NCBI GenBank assembly: GCA_947505105.1
Contig: CANNKG010000036.1
Coordinates: 1-35,846 of the forward strand
Length of the DNA stretch: 35,846 bases
Direction of reading: 5' to 3'
Source of the DNA: Methylococcaceae bacterium
GTDB lineage: Bacteria > Pseudomonadota > Gammaproteobacteria > Methylococcales > Methylomonadaceae
The position numbers were made by a program, and so were the translations under genes. Position 1 is the stretch's first letter. Each line of letters starts with the position of its first letter. Shown here one piece after another: positions 9,782-17,841 of the stretch. Under the pieces are notes generated by a model. That model saw only the letters and a program-made list of their open reading frames with translations. It was not told the DNA's origin and made no database searches.

Positions 9782-11236
9782 TCAGAGTAAAACAATATCA
9801 TATTGTTCCTGATTATACTCGGATTCGGCCCGAAAGCGGATTTGGACATTGAGGAATTTTTCAAGTTCTGCCAATGTGTCGGCTTCTTCATCCAGCAAGC
9901 GTTCAACGACATCGTTCGAGGCTAACACCAGTAATTGCTGAACATTGAATTGCCTGACTTCCCGGATGATTTCCCGAAAAATTTCCAGACACATTGATTC
10001 GGCGGTTTTCAACGCCCCTCGACCGCCACAGGCAGAACAAGGTTCGCATAAAATGTGCTCTAAGCTTTCACGGGTGCGCTTGCGGGTCATTTCCACCAGA
10101 CCTAATGCCGACACTTCGGTAATTTTGGTTTTGGCATTATCCCGTTCAAGGAGGGAACTCAGGGTTTCGAGAACTTGACGCCGATGTTCGGGGCTTTGCA
10201 TATCGATAAAGTCGATGATGATAATGCCGCCGAGATTTCTAAGTCGGAGTTGGCGAGAAATGGTTTGAGCCGCTTCGAGATTGGTTTTGAAAATGGTTTC
10301 TTCGAGATTCCGTCCTCCGACATAGCCACCGGTATTAACATCCACTGTGGTCATCGCTTCGGTCTGATCAAACACCAAATAACCGCCGGATTTTAATTTA
10401 ACTTTGCGCTCCAGAGCTTTGGAAATTTCATCTTCTACATTGTAAATATCAAAAACCGGTCGATCACCTTTGTAATGTTCAATGACGGGGACAATTTCGG
10501 GGACAAAGATTTCGGCAAACTCCACTAGGCGTTGATAGGTTTCTTTTGAATCGACGCGCACGCGTTCGATGCCTTCCTTGTAGAGATCTCTAAGGGTTCG
10601 AATACTGAGCGGTAAATCTTTATGAACTAGATGTTTGGGTTTGATGTGTTTAATTTTTTCTTCAATCGAGCCCCATAGTTTTAACAGAAAGGTCATGTCG
10701 GAGATTAAAATAGTTTCCTCCACACATTCGGCGGCGGTTCGGGCGATAAAACCACCACACTGATTTTCTTGCTGGTAAGCATCAAGGCACGCCCGGAGGC
10801 GGGAACGTTCGGCTTCAGCCTCAATGCGCTGTGATACGCCGCAATTTTTAGCGTAGGGCATGTACACCTGATATCTTGACGGAATGGCGATTTCAGTGGT
10901 CAGTCGCGCGCCTTTACTGCCTAAGGGGTCTTTAGTGACCTGCACGATGACGTGTTGGCCTTCACGTAAATAATGCTCAATATTTTCAGAACCGCGCTTT
11001 TCTAAATCGCGGGTACAAATATCCGACAGATGTAAAAAAGCTGCGCGCGATAGTCCAATATCGATAAAGGCCGCCTGCATACCCGGTAAGACTCGACAGA
11101 CTTCGCCTTTGTAAATATTGCCGACGAGGCCGCGTTGACGCGTTCGCTCAATAATCAGTTCCTGCATAACGCCGTTTTCAATCACCGCAACACGGGTTTC
11201 GGGCGGAGTTACATTAATTAATATTTCTTCAGTCAT
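9782..11236 (-). CDS. rng: Ribonuclease G
   Basis: The 484-residue product (E. coli RNase G: 489) has an N-terminal S1 domain (GLVGNIYKGEVCRVLPGM, AFIDIG), the catalytic acidic motifs DVNTGGYVG and IIIIDFIDM of the RNase E/G family, and the zinc-link region around CEPCSACGG. It lacks the long disordered tail of RNase E, which identifies it as RNase G, the enzyme for 16S rRNA 5'-end maturation and some mRNA decay. The start is ATG at 11236 and overlaps the maf stop by 8 bp, so translation is probably coupled. Confidence 0.96.
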   Translation of the reverse strand: MTEEILINVTPPETRVAVIENGVMQELIIERTRQRGLVGNIYKGEVCRVLPGMQAAFIDIGLSRAAFLHLSDICTRDLEKRGSENIEHYLREGQHVIVQVTKDPLGSKGARLTTEIAIPSRYQVYMPYAKNCGVSQRIEAEAERSRLRACLDAYQQENQCGGFIARTAAECVEETILISDMTFLLKLWGSIEEKIKHIKPKHLVHKDLPLSIRTLRDLYKEGIERVRVDSKETYQRLVEFAEIFVPEIVPVIEHYKGDRPVFDIYNVEDEISKALERKVKLKSGGYLVFDQTEAMTTVDVNTGGYVGGRNLEETIFKTNLEAAQTISRQLRLRNLGGIIIIDFIDMQSPEHRRQVLETLSSLLERDNAKTKITEVSALGLVEMTRKRTRESLEHILCEPCSACGGRGALKTAESMCLEIFREIIREVRQFNVQQLLVLASNDVVERLLDEEADTLAELEKFLNVQIRFRAESEYNQEQYDIVLL

Positions 11237-11807
11237 GGATGATCTGTATCCCTATGTTTTCCAAAAGCTGGGCGGTTTCGAATAATGGGAGGCCCATTAC
11301 CCCTGAATAGCTACCATTGATTGCGGTGACAAAAATACTGGCTAAGCCTTGAATAGCATATCCTCCCGCTTTGTCGTGCGGTTCGCCAGTGTGCCAGTAA
11401 GTTTCAATTTCTTTACGTGATAACGATCTGAACGTTACCTCGGTGATGCTCAGTGCTTGCCAATGTTGATCCATACTACGTAGAGACAGCGCGCTATAAA
11501 CCTGATGAGTCTTGCCCGATAATTGTTGCAGCATTTCAACGGCTTCAGCCTGATATTCGGGTTTGCCGAAGATACGCCCTTCCAGCACTACCGAAGTGTC
11601 GGCGGCAAGTATCGGCACATTTGTCTGAATTCGGGACTGCGCGAGTGCCGATTTTTCGGCGGCGATACGTTCGACATAGTTTAGCGGCGCTTCTCCTGTT
11701 AAGGGCCTTTCATCGAGATCAACCGGATACACTTGGTATTGAACACCAATTTGATCTAAAAGTTCCTTACGTCTGGGTGAATTTGAAGCCAGAATAATAT
11801 GCGTCAT
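11229..11807 (-). CDS. maf: Maf/YhdE nucleoside triphosphate pyrophosphatase (dTTP/UTP type)
   Basis: From the ATG at 11807 the product has 192 residues and begins with the Maf signature ILASNSPRRKELL. The catalytic region AADTSVVLEGRIFGKP and the C-terminal DKAGGYAIQGLASIFV/INGSYSGVMGLP agree with the YhdE subfamily. YhdE enzymes hydrolyse dTTP, UTP and modified pyrimidine NTPs. A longer frame to 11873 would add 22 residues inside rlmH and is rejected. The chosen start lies one base after the rlmH stop. The next gene, rng, overlaps by 8 bp, as in other gammaproteobacterial maf-rng operons. Confidence 0.95.
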   Translation of the reverse strand: MTHIILASNSPRRKELLDQIGVQYQVYPVDLDERPLTGEAPLNYVERIAAEKSALAQSRIQTNVPILAADTSVVLEGRIFGKPEYQAEAVEMLQQLSGKTHQVYSALSLRSMDQHWQALSITEVTFRSLSRKEIETYWHTGEPHDKAGGYAIQGLASIFVTAINGSYSGVMGLPLFETAQLLENIGIQIIHD

Positions 11808-11808
11808 G

Positions 11809-12279
11809 TTAGTCACGATGATAGGGGTGATTGTGCAGAATGCTCCAGGCACGATACAGTTGTTCGGCAACAATCACGCGTACCAAGGGATGAGGCAGGG
11901 TTAGCTTTGATAAACTCCAGGATTCATCGGCGCGTTGTTTCGCGGCTTCGGATAAGCCCTCTGGCCCGCCAATCAATAACGCGATATTCTGGCCGCTCTG
12001 CAGCCAGCGTTGCAAGGCTTCGGCAAGTTCTGGAGTCGTCCAGGCTTTGCCGGGAATGTCCAGGGTCACAACGCGGGTGTCGCTTGGAATGGCTTTGAGC
12101 AGGCGCTCACCTTCTTCCTTAATTATGCGCGAGATATCGCTGTTTTTGCCACGTTTACCCGGTGCAATTTCTTTGAGAACTAACTCGCATTCGCGCGGCA
12201 GGCGTTTTGCGTAGTCGTCATACCCTTGTTGAACCCAGTTGGGCATGCGGTTGCCAATGGTGATTAATTGTATCTGCAT
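11809..12279 (-). CDS. rlmH: 23S rRNA (pseudouridine1915-N3)-methyltransferase RlmH
   Basis: The product has 156 residues (family about 155) and begins [16 protein letters not shown]. It has the SPOUT-type knotted SAM site: [11 protein letters not shown], then [26 protein letters not shown] with the C-terminal HNHPYHRD typical of RlmH. It methylates pseudouridine 1915 in helix 69 of 23S rRNA as a homodimer. The rsfS gene that often precedes rlmH is absent; a metzincin lipoprotein gene is upstream instead, with a gap of about 45 bp. Confidence 0.97.
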   Translation of the reverse strand: MQIQLITIGNRMPNWVQQGYDDYAKRLPRECELVLKEIAPGKRGKNSDISRIIKEEGERLLKAIPSDTRVVTLDIPGKAWTTPELAEALQRWLQSGQNIALLIGGPEGLSEAAKQRADESWSLSKLTLPHPLVRVIVAEQLYRAWSILHNHPYHRD

Positions 12280-12324
12280 AGACGTGCAGCATACACATTA
12301 CCCCGTTGTGATGCAATGTGCGGT

Positions 12325-13146
12325 TTAGGGCTTTGATTCGTGTCCTGAGTAATGTTTGGCATGTTCGTTGAGCGTTCTTGCCGCGTCTCCGCTTTCGGGA
12401 TCGCCGCAGCGGTGTTGTTGACCGCAGCGCTCATCGGTAATGCGCGGATTGGAATAGATTGGCAGATTTTTTCTCCCCTTACCGCTGATCGTCGTCATCC
12501 AGCCGCCAACCATGATATCTCCGAATTCGCCCTCCTGAAAGACGCCATCGCAATTGCCTTCGCCGAAGCCTTTGGCGTAAGGTGTTAAAGCCTTGCTATG
12601 TCCATGATTGGGGTTGCAGCGATTGACTAAATCTCCATGATTTAAGCCCATCAGATGTCCGAGTTCGTGGGCAATCGTGTGGGCACCGCACGCATAGTTG
12701 ACCACAGCAAAGGCGGTTCGAGTCGAGGAAATTGCGGCGATGCTTTGATTGACGGCAATGGCTCGACCGCAGCGAGATTGTCCATCAATCAATAAACGCT
12801 GCGTGATAGCGAAGGTATAATCGGCGCCTAATTGGCGTGCCTCGCTAAACATATTGGCAAAGCCTTCGCGCTCTTCTTGCATGTTCTTGAGAATGGCTAA
12901 GGATTCGTCGGTATCGATGGCTATAAAGGAAATATCCGCAACCTCGGCCCTCAGGGCTACTTCACTATTTGTGAAGTATTCATTCAGTGTATCGGTATAG
13001 GCATGTAAAGCGCTGCTGACTTTTTGTTGATCGCCGGGCGTTTTTCCCAGCGTGTCGACCACTAGGTAGCGAATATCGATGGTTTCGTTGCCAGCGCAGG
13101 CGTTCAGACTAATCACGAACAGTAATGACAATGCGCGTTTCAACAT
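12325..13146 (-). CDS. Predicted zinc metalloprotease lipoprotein (metzincin)
   Basis: From the ATG at 13146 the product has 273 residues and a lipoprotein signal peptide (MLKRALSLLFVISLNAC). It carries the full metzincin motif HELGHLMGLNH (H160, E161, H164, H170) and a downstream Met-turn candidate in GDIMVGG about 40 residues later. Several Cys pairs suggest disulfides. The protein is therefore a membrane-anchored periplasmic or outer-membrane zinc protease of archaemetzincin/reprolysin-like type; the substrate is unknown. A GTG start at 13164 would overlap the upstream gene by 14 bp and place extra charged residues before the signal, so I use the ATG. It lies 4 bp after the stop of the nucleotidyltransferase/kinase gene, so the two are probably cotranscribed. 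Confidence 0.8.
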   Translation of the reverse strand: MLKRALSLLFVISLNACAGNETIDIRYLVVDTLGKTPGDQQKVSSALHAYTDTLNEYFTNSEVALRAEVADISFIAIDTDESLAILKNMQEEREGFANMFSEARQLGADYTFAITQRLLIDGQSRCGRAIAVNQSIAAISSTRTAFAVVNYACGAHTIAHELGHLMGLNHGDLVNRCNPNHGHSKALTPYAKGFGEGNCDGVFQEGEFGDIMVGGWMTTISGKGRKNLPIYSNPRITDERCGQQHRCGDPESGDAARTLNEHAKHYSGHESKP

Positions 13147-13150
13147 AAAT

Positions 13151-15583
13151 TTATCGAGGCGCACGCGAGAGCACGAATTCAGTAATAGCTAACGCACGTT
13201 TTTTGCGTAATTGTTCATTGGGATTTTGTAAGAGTACGCGAACTTCTTTGGTAAATTTGATAATGCCGATCAACTCAATCCAACGCGGTATATCTTCTTG
13301 TTCTTCGGGTGTTAGGGGGGTATGTTGGGTATAAGCCTCAATAAACGCATCGAAGCGTGCAAAATCCGCTAAATGAATATATTTTTCAGCCAATGAAAAT
13401 TCGAATCCTCCATCGATGACATCAATGATGCGTGGGCCATAAAAAGCATTGTTAAAGTCGAAAAGATAGCTTTCAGTTTCGTTTACCACAATGACATTCT
13501 TGGGAGTCATATCGCCATGATTATGGATATGGGGGCTTCTTGCAAATAAATAGCTCCGGTTTTCGCCTGGATGGCAGCGTGCCGCCAAAGGCTCAAGCTG
13601 CGCAAAGGCCTCTGTGATTTCTGGGTCGAGATCAGTTTTCTGCGAAAATTGTTCAAAAGTCGGCAGCCAAATCATACAGGTTTCATCAAACGGAAAATCA
13701 CAACTAAGTTCCAATGCTCGCTCTATTTGGCTGTGGTGAATGTCCGCCAGTGTTTGGGTTATTATTGGCAGAGGATAGTCGGGTTTTTGCTTGATGTTGC
13801 CCGGAATTCGTTCAAAGAGCAGTGCTGAATAATCGTTGATGTTTAGAATTTCGGTCTCTGAAGTCTGGATAATGCCAGCAATCGCTAGACCTCGGGCCTT
13901 GAGAGCATTTACCAGGCGAGCTTCGTATAGGGTGTGTTCCGCTACTCGTGCTTGGCGATAGTTTCCTGAAACTTTGAACAGCTTCAAGATATAGGTGTGT
14001 TGATCGACAAACACCTTATAGATAATATTCTCGGTCGAGACTGGCAGGCGTTCGATAGTTAACTGTTGAAAACCAAATTGTTGCATTAAATATACCGCGA
14101 TTTTATGTTCTTCGACATTGCGATAAAAAGTTCCGTCGCGTACTCGATCATAAAATAGCGTGGCCTTAAATTTTTGCAGGAATGCTTCCTTTTCTGCTTC
14201 GAAGCCTCTGGAAGGAAAAGACACATAGGCGTCGATCAAATGAGGCGTAAAGGGAATGTTCGGGAAGCGTTCCGCCCAAATCGGCTGAGTTAAAGGCATT
14301 GGAATTTCAAAAATATGATAGACAGCGCAATGATTGGAGGCTTCAGAATTATACAGATGCCAATCGGCGGGGATGTCGATTTCTCGTTCAGGGTTTATTT
14401 CAATCAAAATGTCGATGTCCGAACCGAGTTTGGCCATTTTGCCATGTACAAATGGTGCGTGATAGCGGCCTAAATCATTGCGGGTCACCGATCCCATTAC
14501 GTAGACTTTATCGACAGCGCCGTAGGCTGCGACTTCCTGACGTAGTACCGCATCAATCTGGGTTTTTAGGGAGCGCTGATCGATTTCGGCAATGACTTCT
14601 TTCGTGGGTTTCACAAATGCTAACTCCAGGGGCGCCAGTAGATTAGCCCATTTTGCGTATAAGGCCTCGGCATCGATTTTTCCCTTAGATACTTTAGAGA
14701 GATATGGAAAAATTACTTGCTGATTATCCTCTATATATAGCCAGTTTTGAGGATCAATATCGACTGTTAGTGGTTGATCATTTTTGAGGGCGTAATAAAC
14801 ATCAAGCACCTGACATTTAATTAGATTGAGTTTATTAGCTTGAATTGATTTTCCCAGTCGAGATAGGTAATCAACCAGTCGTTCGGTGCTACGATAACCG
14901 CGGAAGCGCCGATAATCGAGAGCTTTATGTTGCTTGGTCGATTTTACAATCACTTTAAGTTGTTTGCCGATAAGCGTATCAGTCTCTTTACCGCTTCCTT
15001 GAGTAAAACCAATAGTGTTCAGGATCGATTTGATTTTAGGTAAGTGGTAGGGCGGGGTTGCGATCGCTAATATTTGGCCGGGGACATTACCTTTGTCCGG
15101 GATAAAATCAACCTCATTGGCTTCAAGTAATTCGAGCACTTCATCATAGGTTTCGGCGTAAGCGCCGTTAATATCCAGGGAATTAAATAAGTCAGTAATT
15201 TTAGCGAAGTCGTCTTTGTCAATTAATAGCTTGTAGTTTCGGTAGTGAAAGTGATAGCCATCGGTACATTCTTCTAGTGAAAAACGTTGTGGATGATATT
15301 TAACTTCGGCTTTAAGTTTCGATTCGGTCCAGATTCGTACATCTTCCTGATTCGAATTTGGCAGTTTTCCATCTTGATAATTTTTTTGCTGAATGATGCT
15401 CAGCAATTCCATAGATTGTTTGAAAAAAGTATTGGTAAAATCTTCAAACTCGCTTCGGCTCAATTCGATGCGCAAATCACGATAATGGATGTGGATATTT
15501 TCTTCCATATCCAAGAAGAAGTTGTTATATCGCTGTGATTTTAAGATCTTGCCCCGATAGAGAATTTTCTTAATGACGCCCAT
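13151..15583 (-). CDS. Fused nucleotidyltransferase and APH-type kinase, unknown substrate
   Basis: This 810-residue protein has three parts. Residues 30-135 hold two copies of a small domain: HIHYRDLRIELSRSEFEDF near 31 and FHYRNYKLLIDKDDFAKI near 112. Residues 340-400 hold a nucleotidyltransferase core, with GSVTR at 364-368 and GSDIDILIE at 387-395; D389 and D391 are the metal ligands, and the two motifs are separated by a short insertion. Residues 515-740 match the aminoglycoside/choline kinase fold, with K534 in YILKLFK, the Brenner-type HGDMTPKN (H689, D691, N696) and DFNNAFYGPRIIDV (D709). No signal peptide or membrane segment is visible. It may modify a sugar, lipid headgroup or small metabolite; the actual reaction is unknown. 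It is the first gene of the minus-strand block. Confidence 0.75.
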   Translation of the reverse strand: MGVIKKILYRGKILKSQRYNNFFLDMEENIHIHYRDLRIELSRSEFEDFTNTFFKQSMELLSIIQQKNYQDGKLPNSNQEDVRIWTESKLKAEVKYHPQRFSLEECTDGYHFHYRNYKLLIDKDDFAKITDLFNSLDINGAYAETYDEVLELLEANEVDFIPDKGNVPGQILAIATPPYHLPKIKSILNTIGFTQGSGKETDTLIGKQLKVIVKSTKQHKALDYRRFRGYRSTERLVDYLSRLGKSIQANKLNLIKCQVLDVYYALKNDQPLTVDIDPQNWLYIEDNQQVIFPYLSKVSKGKIDAEALYAKWANLLAPLELAFVKPTKEVIAEIDQRSLKTQIDAVLRQEVAAYGAVDKVYVMGSVTRNDLGRYHAPFVHGKMAKLGSDIDILIEINPEREIDIPADWHLYNSEASNHCAVYHIFEIPMPLTQPIWAERFPNIPFTPHLIDAYVSFPSRGFEAEKEAFLQKFKATLFYDRVRDGTFYRNVEEHKIAVYLMQQFGFQQLTIERLPVSTENIIYKVFVDQHTYILKLFKVSGNYRQARVAEHTLYEARLVNALKARGLAIAGIIQTSETEILNINDYSALLFERIPGNIKQKPDYPLPIITQTLADIHHSQIERALELSCDFPFDETCMIWLPTFEQFSQKTDLDPEITEAFAQLEPLAARCHPGENRSYLFARSPHIHNHGDMTPKNVIVVNETESYLFDFNNAFYGPRIIDVIDGGFEFSLAEKYIHLADFARFDAFIEAYTQHTPLTPEEQEDIPRWIELIGIIKFTKEVRVLLQNPNEQLRKKRALAITEFVLSRAPR

Positions 15584-15701
15584 GAGTATTTCCTAAAATT
15601 AGTAGATTTTTTTCAAGCAATTATAGTGCTTAGTGATGTGAATGAAATAACTTGAGTAACTTAAATTTCGTAATTGTTGAGATACCCTTAATATAACTCG
15701 C

Positions 15702-15730
15702 CATTGATGAGTTTTCCCTGCGCATCAATG
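15702..15730. repeat. 8-bp inverted repeat, possible operator or hairpin
   Basis: CATTGATG (15702-15709) and CATCAATG (15723-15730) are perfect reverse complements with a 13-nt spacer. They lie in a divergent promoter region just upstream of the small ORF at 15754. Confidence 0.4.
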
Positions 15731-15753
15731 AACGGCTGTTGGGAGGCTTATTT

Positions 15754-15858
15754 ATGTTTTTTTGGTTTTTCAGACTTTTACGAATTACTGGACTCGTTAA
15801 TCTACTGACCCTTCAATTTTACTTTTTTGCGAAAAATTACCGTCATATTATTGATTAA
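15754..15858 (+). CDS. Candidate 34-residue hydrophobic small protein
   Basis: An ATG at 15754 follows GGGAGG (15741-15746) with a 7-nt spacer, one of the best ribosome binding sites in the window. The ORF ends with TAA at 15856-15858. The peptide starts MFFWFFRLLRITGLVN and is rich in Phe and Leu, with a basic/polar C-terminus (AKNYRHIID). It could be a small membrane protein or a leader peptide of the downstream gene. There is no known family match, and the evidence is only the binding site, the open frame and the composition. Confidence 0.4.
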   Translation: MFFWFFRLLRITGLVNLLTLQFYFFAKNYRHIID

Positions 15859-15992
15859 ATTATTTATTCTGATTAGCTATACCAGTTGAACCTTTTTAGC
15901 ATTTATCATCATTCACTATTAAGGTTGATCTAACGTATTTTCAATCTAATCCAAAGAACTTAACATCAACAATAATGACCAAGGAAATTCTT

Positions 15993-17780
15993 ATGCCATT
16001 TTTAAAGCATACCCGCAGTCAAATCACCCTCGATTTAAAATACCCAGCCCTAGTCATGCTGTGTGCACTCTATAGCGCCTCCGCATGGTCCAATACCCTT
16101 AATGTCAATAATCTTTTAGACAACGCACTGGCCGGAGATGGTGCTTGCACCTTACGAGAAGCCATCAATAACGCCAATACAAATAGCGACAGCACAAGAG
16201 GAGATTGTGCCGCAGGTAGCGGTGTCGCCGTTGATACCATTGGTTTCAGCCTTAATGGCTCCGTTTTACTCAATAGTACTTTGAGTGTCAGCGATGCAGC
16301 AGGCCTTACCCTTGATGGCGCAACCCAGAGTGTCATCCTGAGCGGCAATAACGCTGTGCGGGTAATTAAAGTAAACACAGGGGCTGCACTTACGCTGCAA
16401 AACCTAACCGTTACCAATGGCTTCGACAATAGTGGTTTCACTATCGGTGGAGGCGCTGGTATTTATAATCAGGGTAGCTTGACCCTTATGGGTAGCACAC
16501 TCACGGCCAACCGTACCAGAAGTAATGGCGGAGGGCTTGCGAATGTCGGCGGCATAGCCACCCTCATCAACAGTACCTTTTCTAATAACAGCGCATTTTT
16601 CGGCGGTGCTATTTCAAATAGTAGCGGCAGTACGTTGAATGTCTTACATAGTTCTATTGTCGGCAACAATGCGGTAACTCCCCTTTGCACTGGTATTTGT
16701 ACGCTTTCTCTTGCTGACGGTGGCGGCATCTACAATGGCGGATTAAATGGCGCACTCAATTTGGACAATAGTATCGTGGCAGGAAACAATATGATTGTGG
16801 AAACGCCTACCACGAATAATCTATCACCCTCTGACCTCACTGGTCTCGTAAACAGCGGCAGCAGTAACAATATCATTGGTAGTGCCAACGGCTTTGGTGG
16901 AATATTGAGCGGCATTGGTGGCAATATTATTGGTATAGAGGTAAGTACGATACTCAATACTACTCTGACCAATAACGGCGGCCCTACCCAAACCTTGGCG
17001 CTGCTTCCGGGCAGTCCGGCTATTGACGCAGCCCTCACTGCCAAATGCGCAGTCACGGATCAGCGCGGCGAGGCGCGTCCACAAGGCCTAGGCTGCGATA
17101 TCGGCGCTTTCGAAGTGCTTGTGCCAACGGCGGATTTAGCAGTGACTGGAACTGTCACCCCCAATCCGGTCATGGCACTCGATGGACTCATTACTTGGAG
17201 TATCACCGTCAGCAACAAGGGTACCGCCAATGCTAGCGGCGTAAAACTTGTAGATACTCTGCCGACTTCCGGTTTAACGTCGCTCTCGGTTACCGCTTCG
17301 CAAGGCGGTTGTGGCCTGCCCGTGAGTGGCGTGATCAGTTGTAATCTAGGCAGTATTGCGAACTCTGGCAGCGCAACCGTTACACTTAAAGGCATCGCAA
17401 CGACTGCCGGAACGCTGACTAACCAAGTCAAGGTCAGTGGCGATCAAGCTGACAATACGCTTGCCAATAACACCGCTACGCAAACCAACACAGTGCAAGC
17501 CTTACTCTGTAACGGCTTGAAACCCACTATCGTCGGCAGTCTCGGCGCAGATACTATTAGAGGCACCAAAGGGCGTGACATCATTCACGGCTTAGGCGGC
17601 AACGATACAATCACTGCAGGAAATGACAACGATATTATTTGTGGCGGAGATGGCAATGACCTGTTAAAAGGCGAAAGCGGCAACGATACGCTGGACGGTG
17701 GTGCAGGAACAGATAACTGCGACGGCGGCAGTGGCACCGATACGGCAGCTAATTGCGAAGTTAAAACCTCAATTCCATAA
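15993..17780 (+). CDS. Secreted beta-helix protein with DUF11 and RTX calcium-binding repeats
   Basis: From the ATG at 15993 (AAGGA, 7 nt spacer) the product has 595 residues; the ATG at 15975 has no binding site. A signal peptide of about 33 residues ends near SASAWS. Next comes a CSLREA-like segment (CTLREAINNAN), Gly/Asn/Ser-rich strand-turn repeats of a right-handed beta-helix, and a choice-of-anchor-Q-type block (NGGPTQTLALLPGSPAID ... CDIGAFE). A DUF11 Ig-like domain (about 382-500, ADLAVTGTVTPNP) follows, then five or so RTX-like nonapeptides (about 513-585, GGNDTI, GGDGNDLL, GESGNDTLDGG). It is probably an exported Ca-binding surface protein. No autotransporter barrel or LPXTG is present, and the Sec signal together with RTX repeats is an unusual mix. 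Confidence 0.85.
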   Translation: MPFLKHTRSQITLDLKYPALVMLCALYSASAWSNTLNVNNLLDNALAGDGACTLREAINNANTNSDSTRGDCAAGSGVAVDTIGFSLNGSVLLNSTLSVSDAAGLTLDGATQSVILSGNNAVRVIKVNTGAALTLQNLTVTNGFDNSGFTIGGGAGIYNQGSLTLMGSTLTANRTRSNGGGLANVGGIATLINSTFSNNSAFFGGAISNSSGSTLNVLHSSIVGNNAVTPLCTGICTLSLADGGGIYNGGLNGALNLDNSIVAGNNMIVETPTTNNLSPSDLTGLVNSGSSNNIIGSANGFGGILSGIGGNIIGIEVSTILNTTLTNNGGPTQTLALLPGSPAIDAALTAKCAVTDQRGEARPQGLGCDIGAFEVLVPTADLAVTGTVTPNPVMALDGLITWSITVSNKGTANASGVKLVDTLPTSGLTSLSVTASQGGCGLPVSGVISCNLGSIANSGSATVTLKGIATTAGTLTNQVKVSGDQADNTLANNTATQTNTVQALLCNGLKPTIVGSLGADTIRGTKGRDIIHGLGGNDTITAGNDNDIICGGDGNDLLKGESGNDTLDGGAGTDNCDGGSGTDTAANCEVKTSIP

Positions 17781-17793
17781 ACCTAGCTGGCTC

Positions 17794-17829
17794 TGATGAG
17801 GTAACGGGCTTATGTCCGTTACCTCATCA
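17794..17829. terminator. Bidirectional terminator hairpin between convergent genes
   Basis: A perfect 14-bp stem, TGATGAGGTAACGG (17794-17807) with its complement at 17816-17829, encloses an 8-nt loop. It lies 13 bp after the beta-helix gene stop and 12 bp before the stop of the heptosyltransferase gene on the other strand. The T tract is weak on both sides. Confidence 0.7.
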
Positions 17830-17841
17830 ATCTTACGAATA

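Larger units (their letters stand above)
15584..15974. other. Divergent intergenic region with a small ORF and an inverted repeat
   Basis: This AT-rich 391-bp gap separates the minus-strand kinase fusion gene from the plus-strand beta-helix protein gene. It contains an 8-bp perfect inverted repeat and a 34-codon ORF (both listed separately). I see no convincing -35/-10 pair. Confidence 0.5.

Noticed and set aside
9604-9912. 102-residue minus-strand ORF overlapping the 3' end of rng
   Set aside because: It overlaps conserved rng codons in another frame and has no family resemblance. The 183-bp rng-yhdP gap itself holds only a small AGGCC/GGCCT hairpin near 9723-9736.
11799-12098. 99-residue plus-strand ORF opposite rlmH
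   Set aside because: It is a shadow of the conserved rlmH gene.
16070-17431. Several minus-strand ORFs of 86-123 residues
   Set aside because: They are antisense to the beta-helix protein gene and have leucine/proline-rich shadow composition without binding sites.
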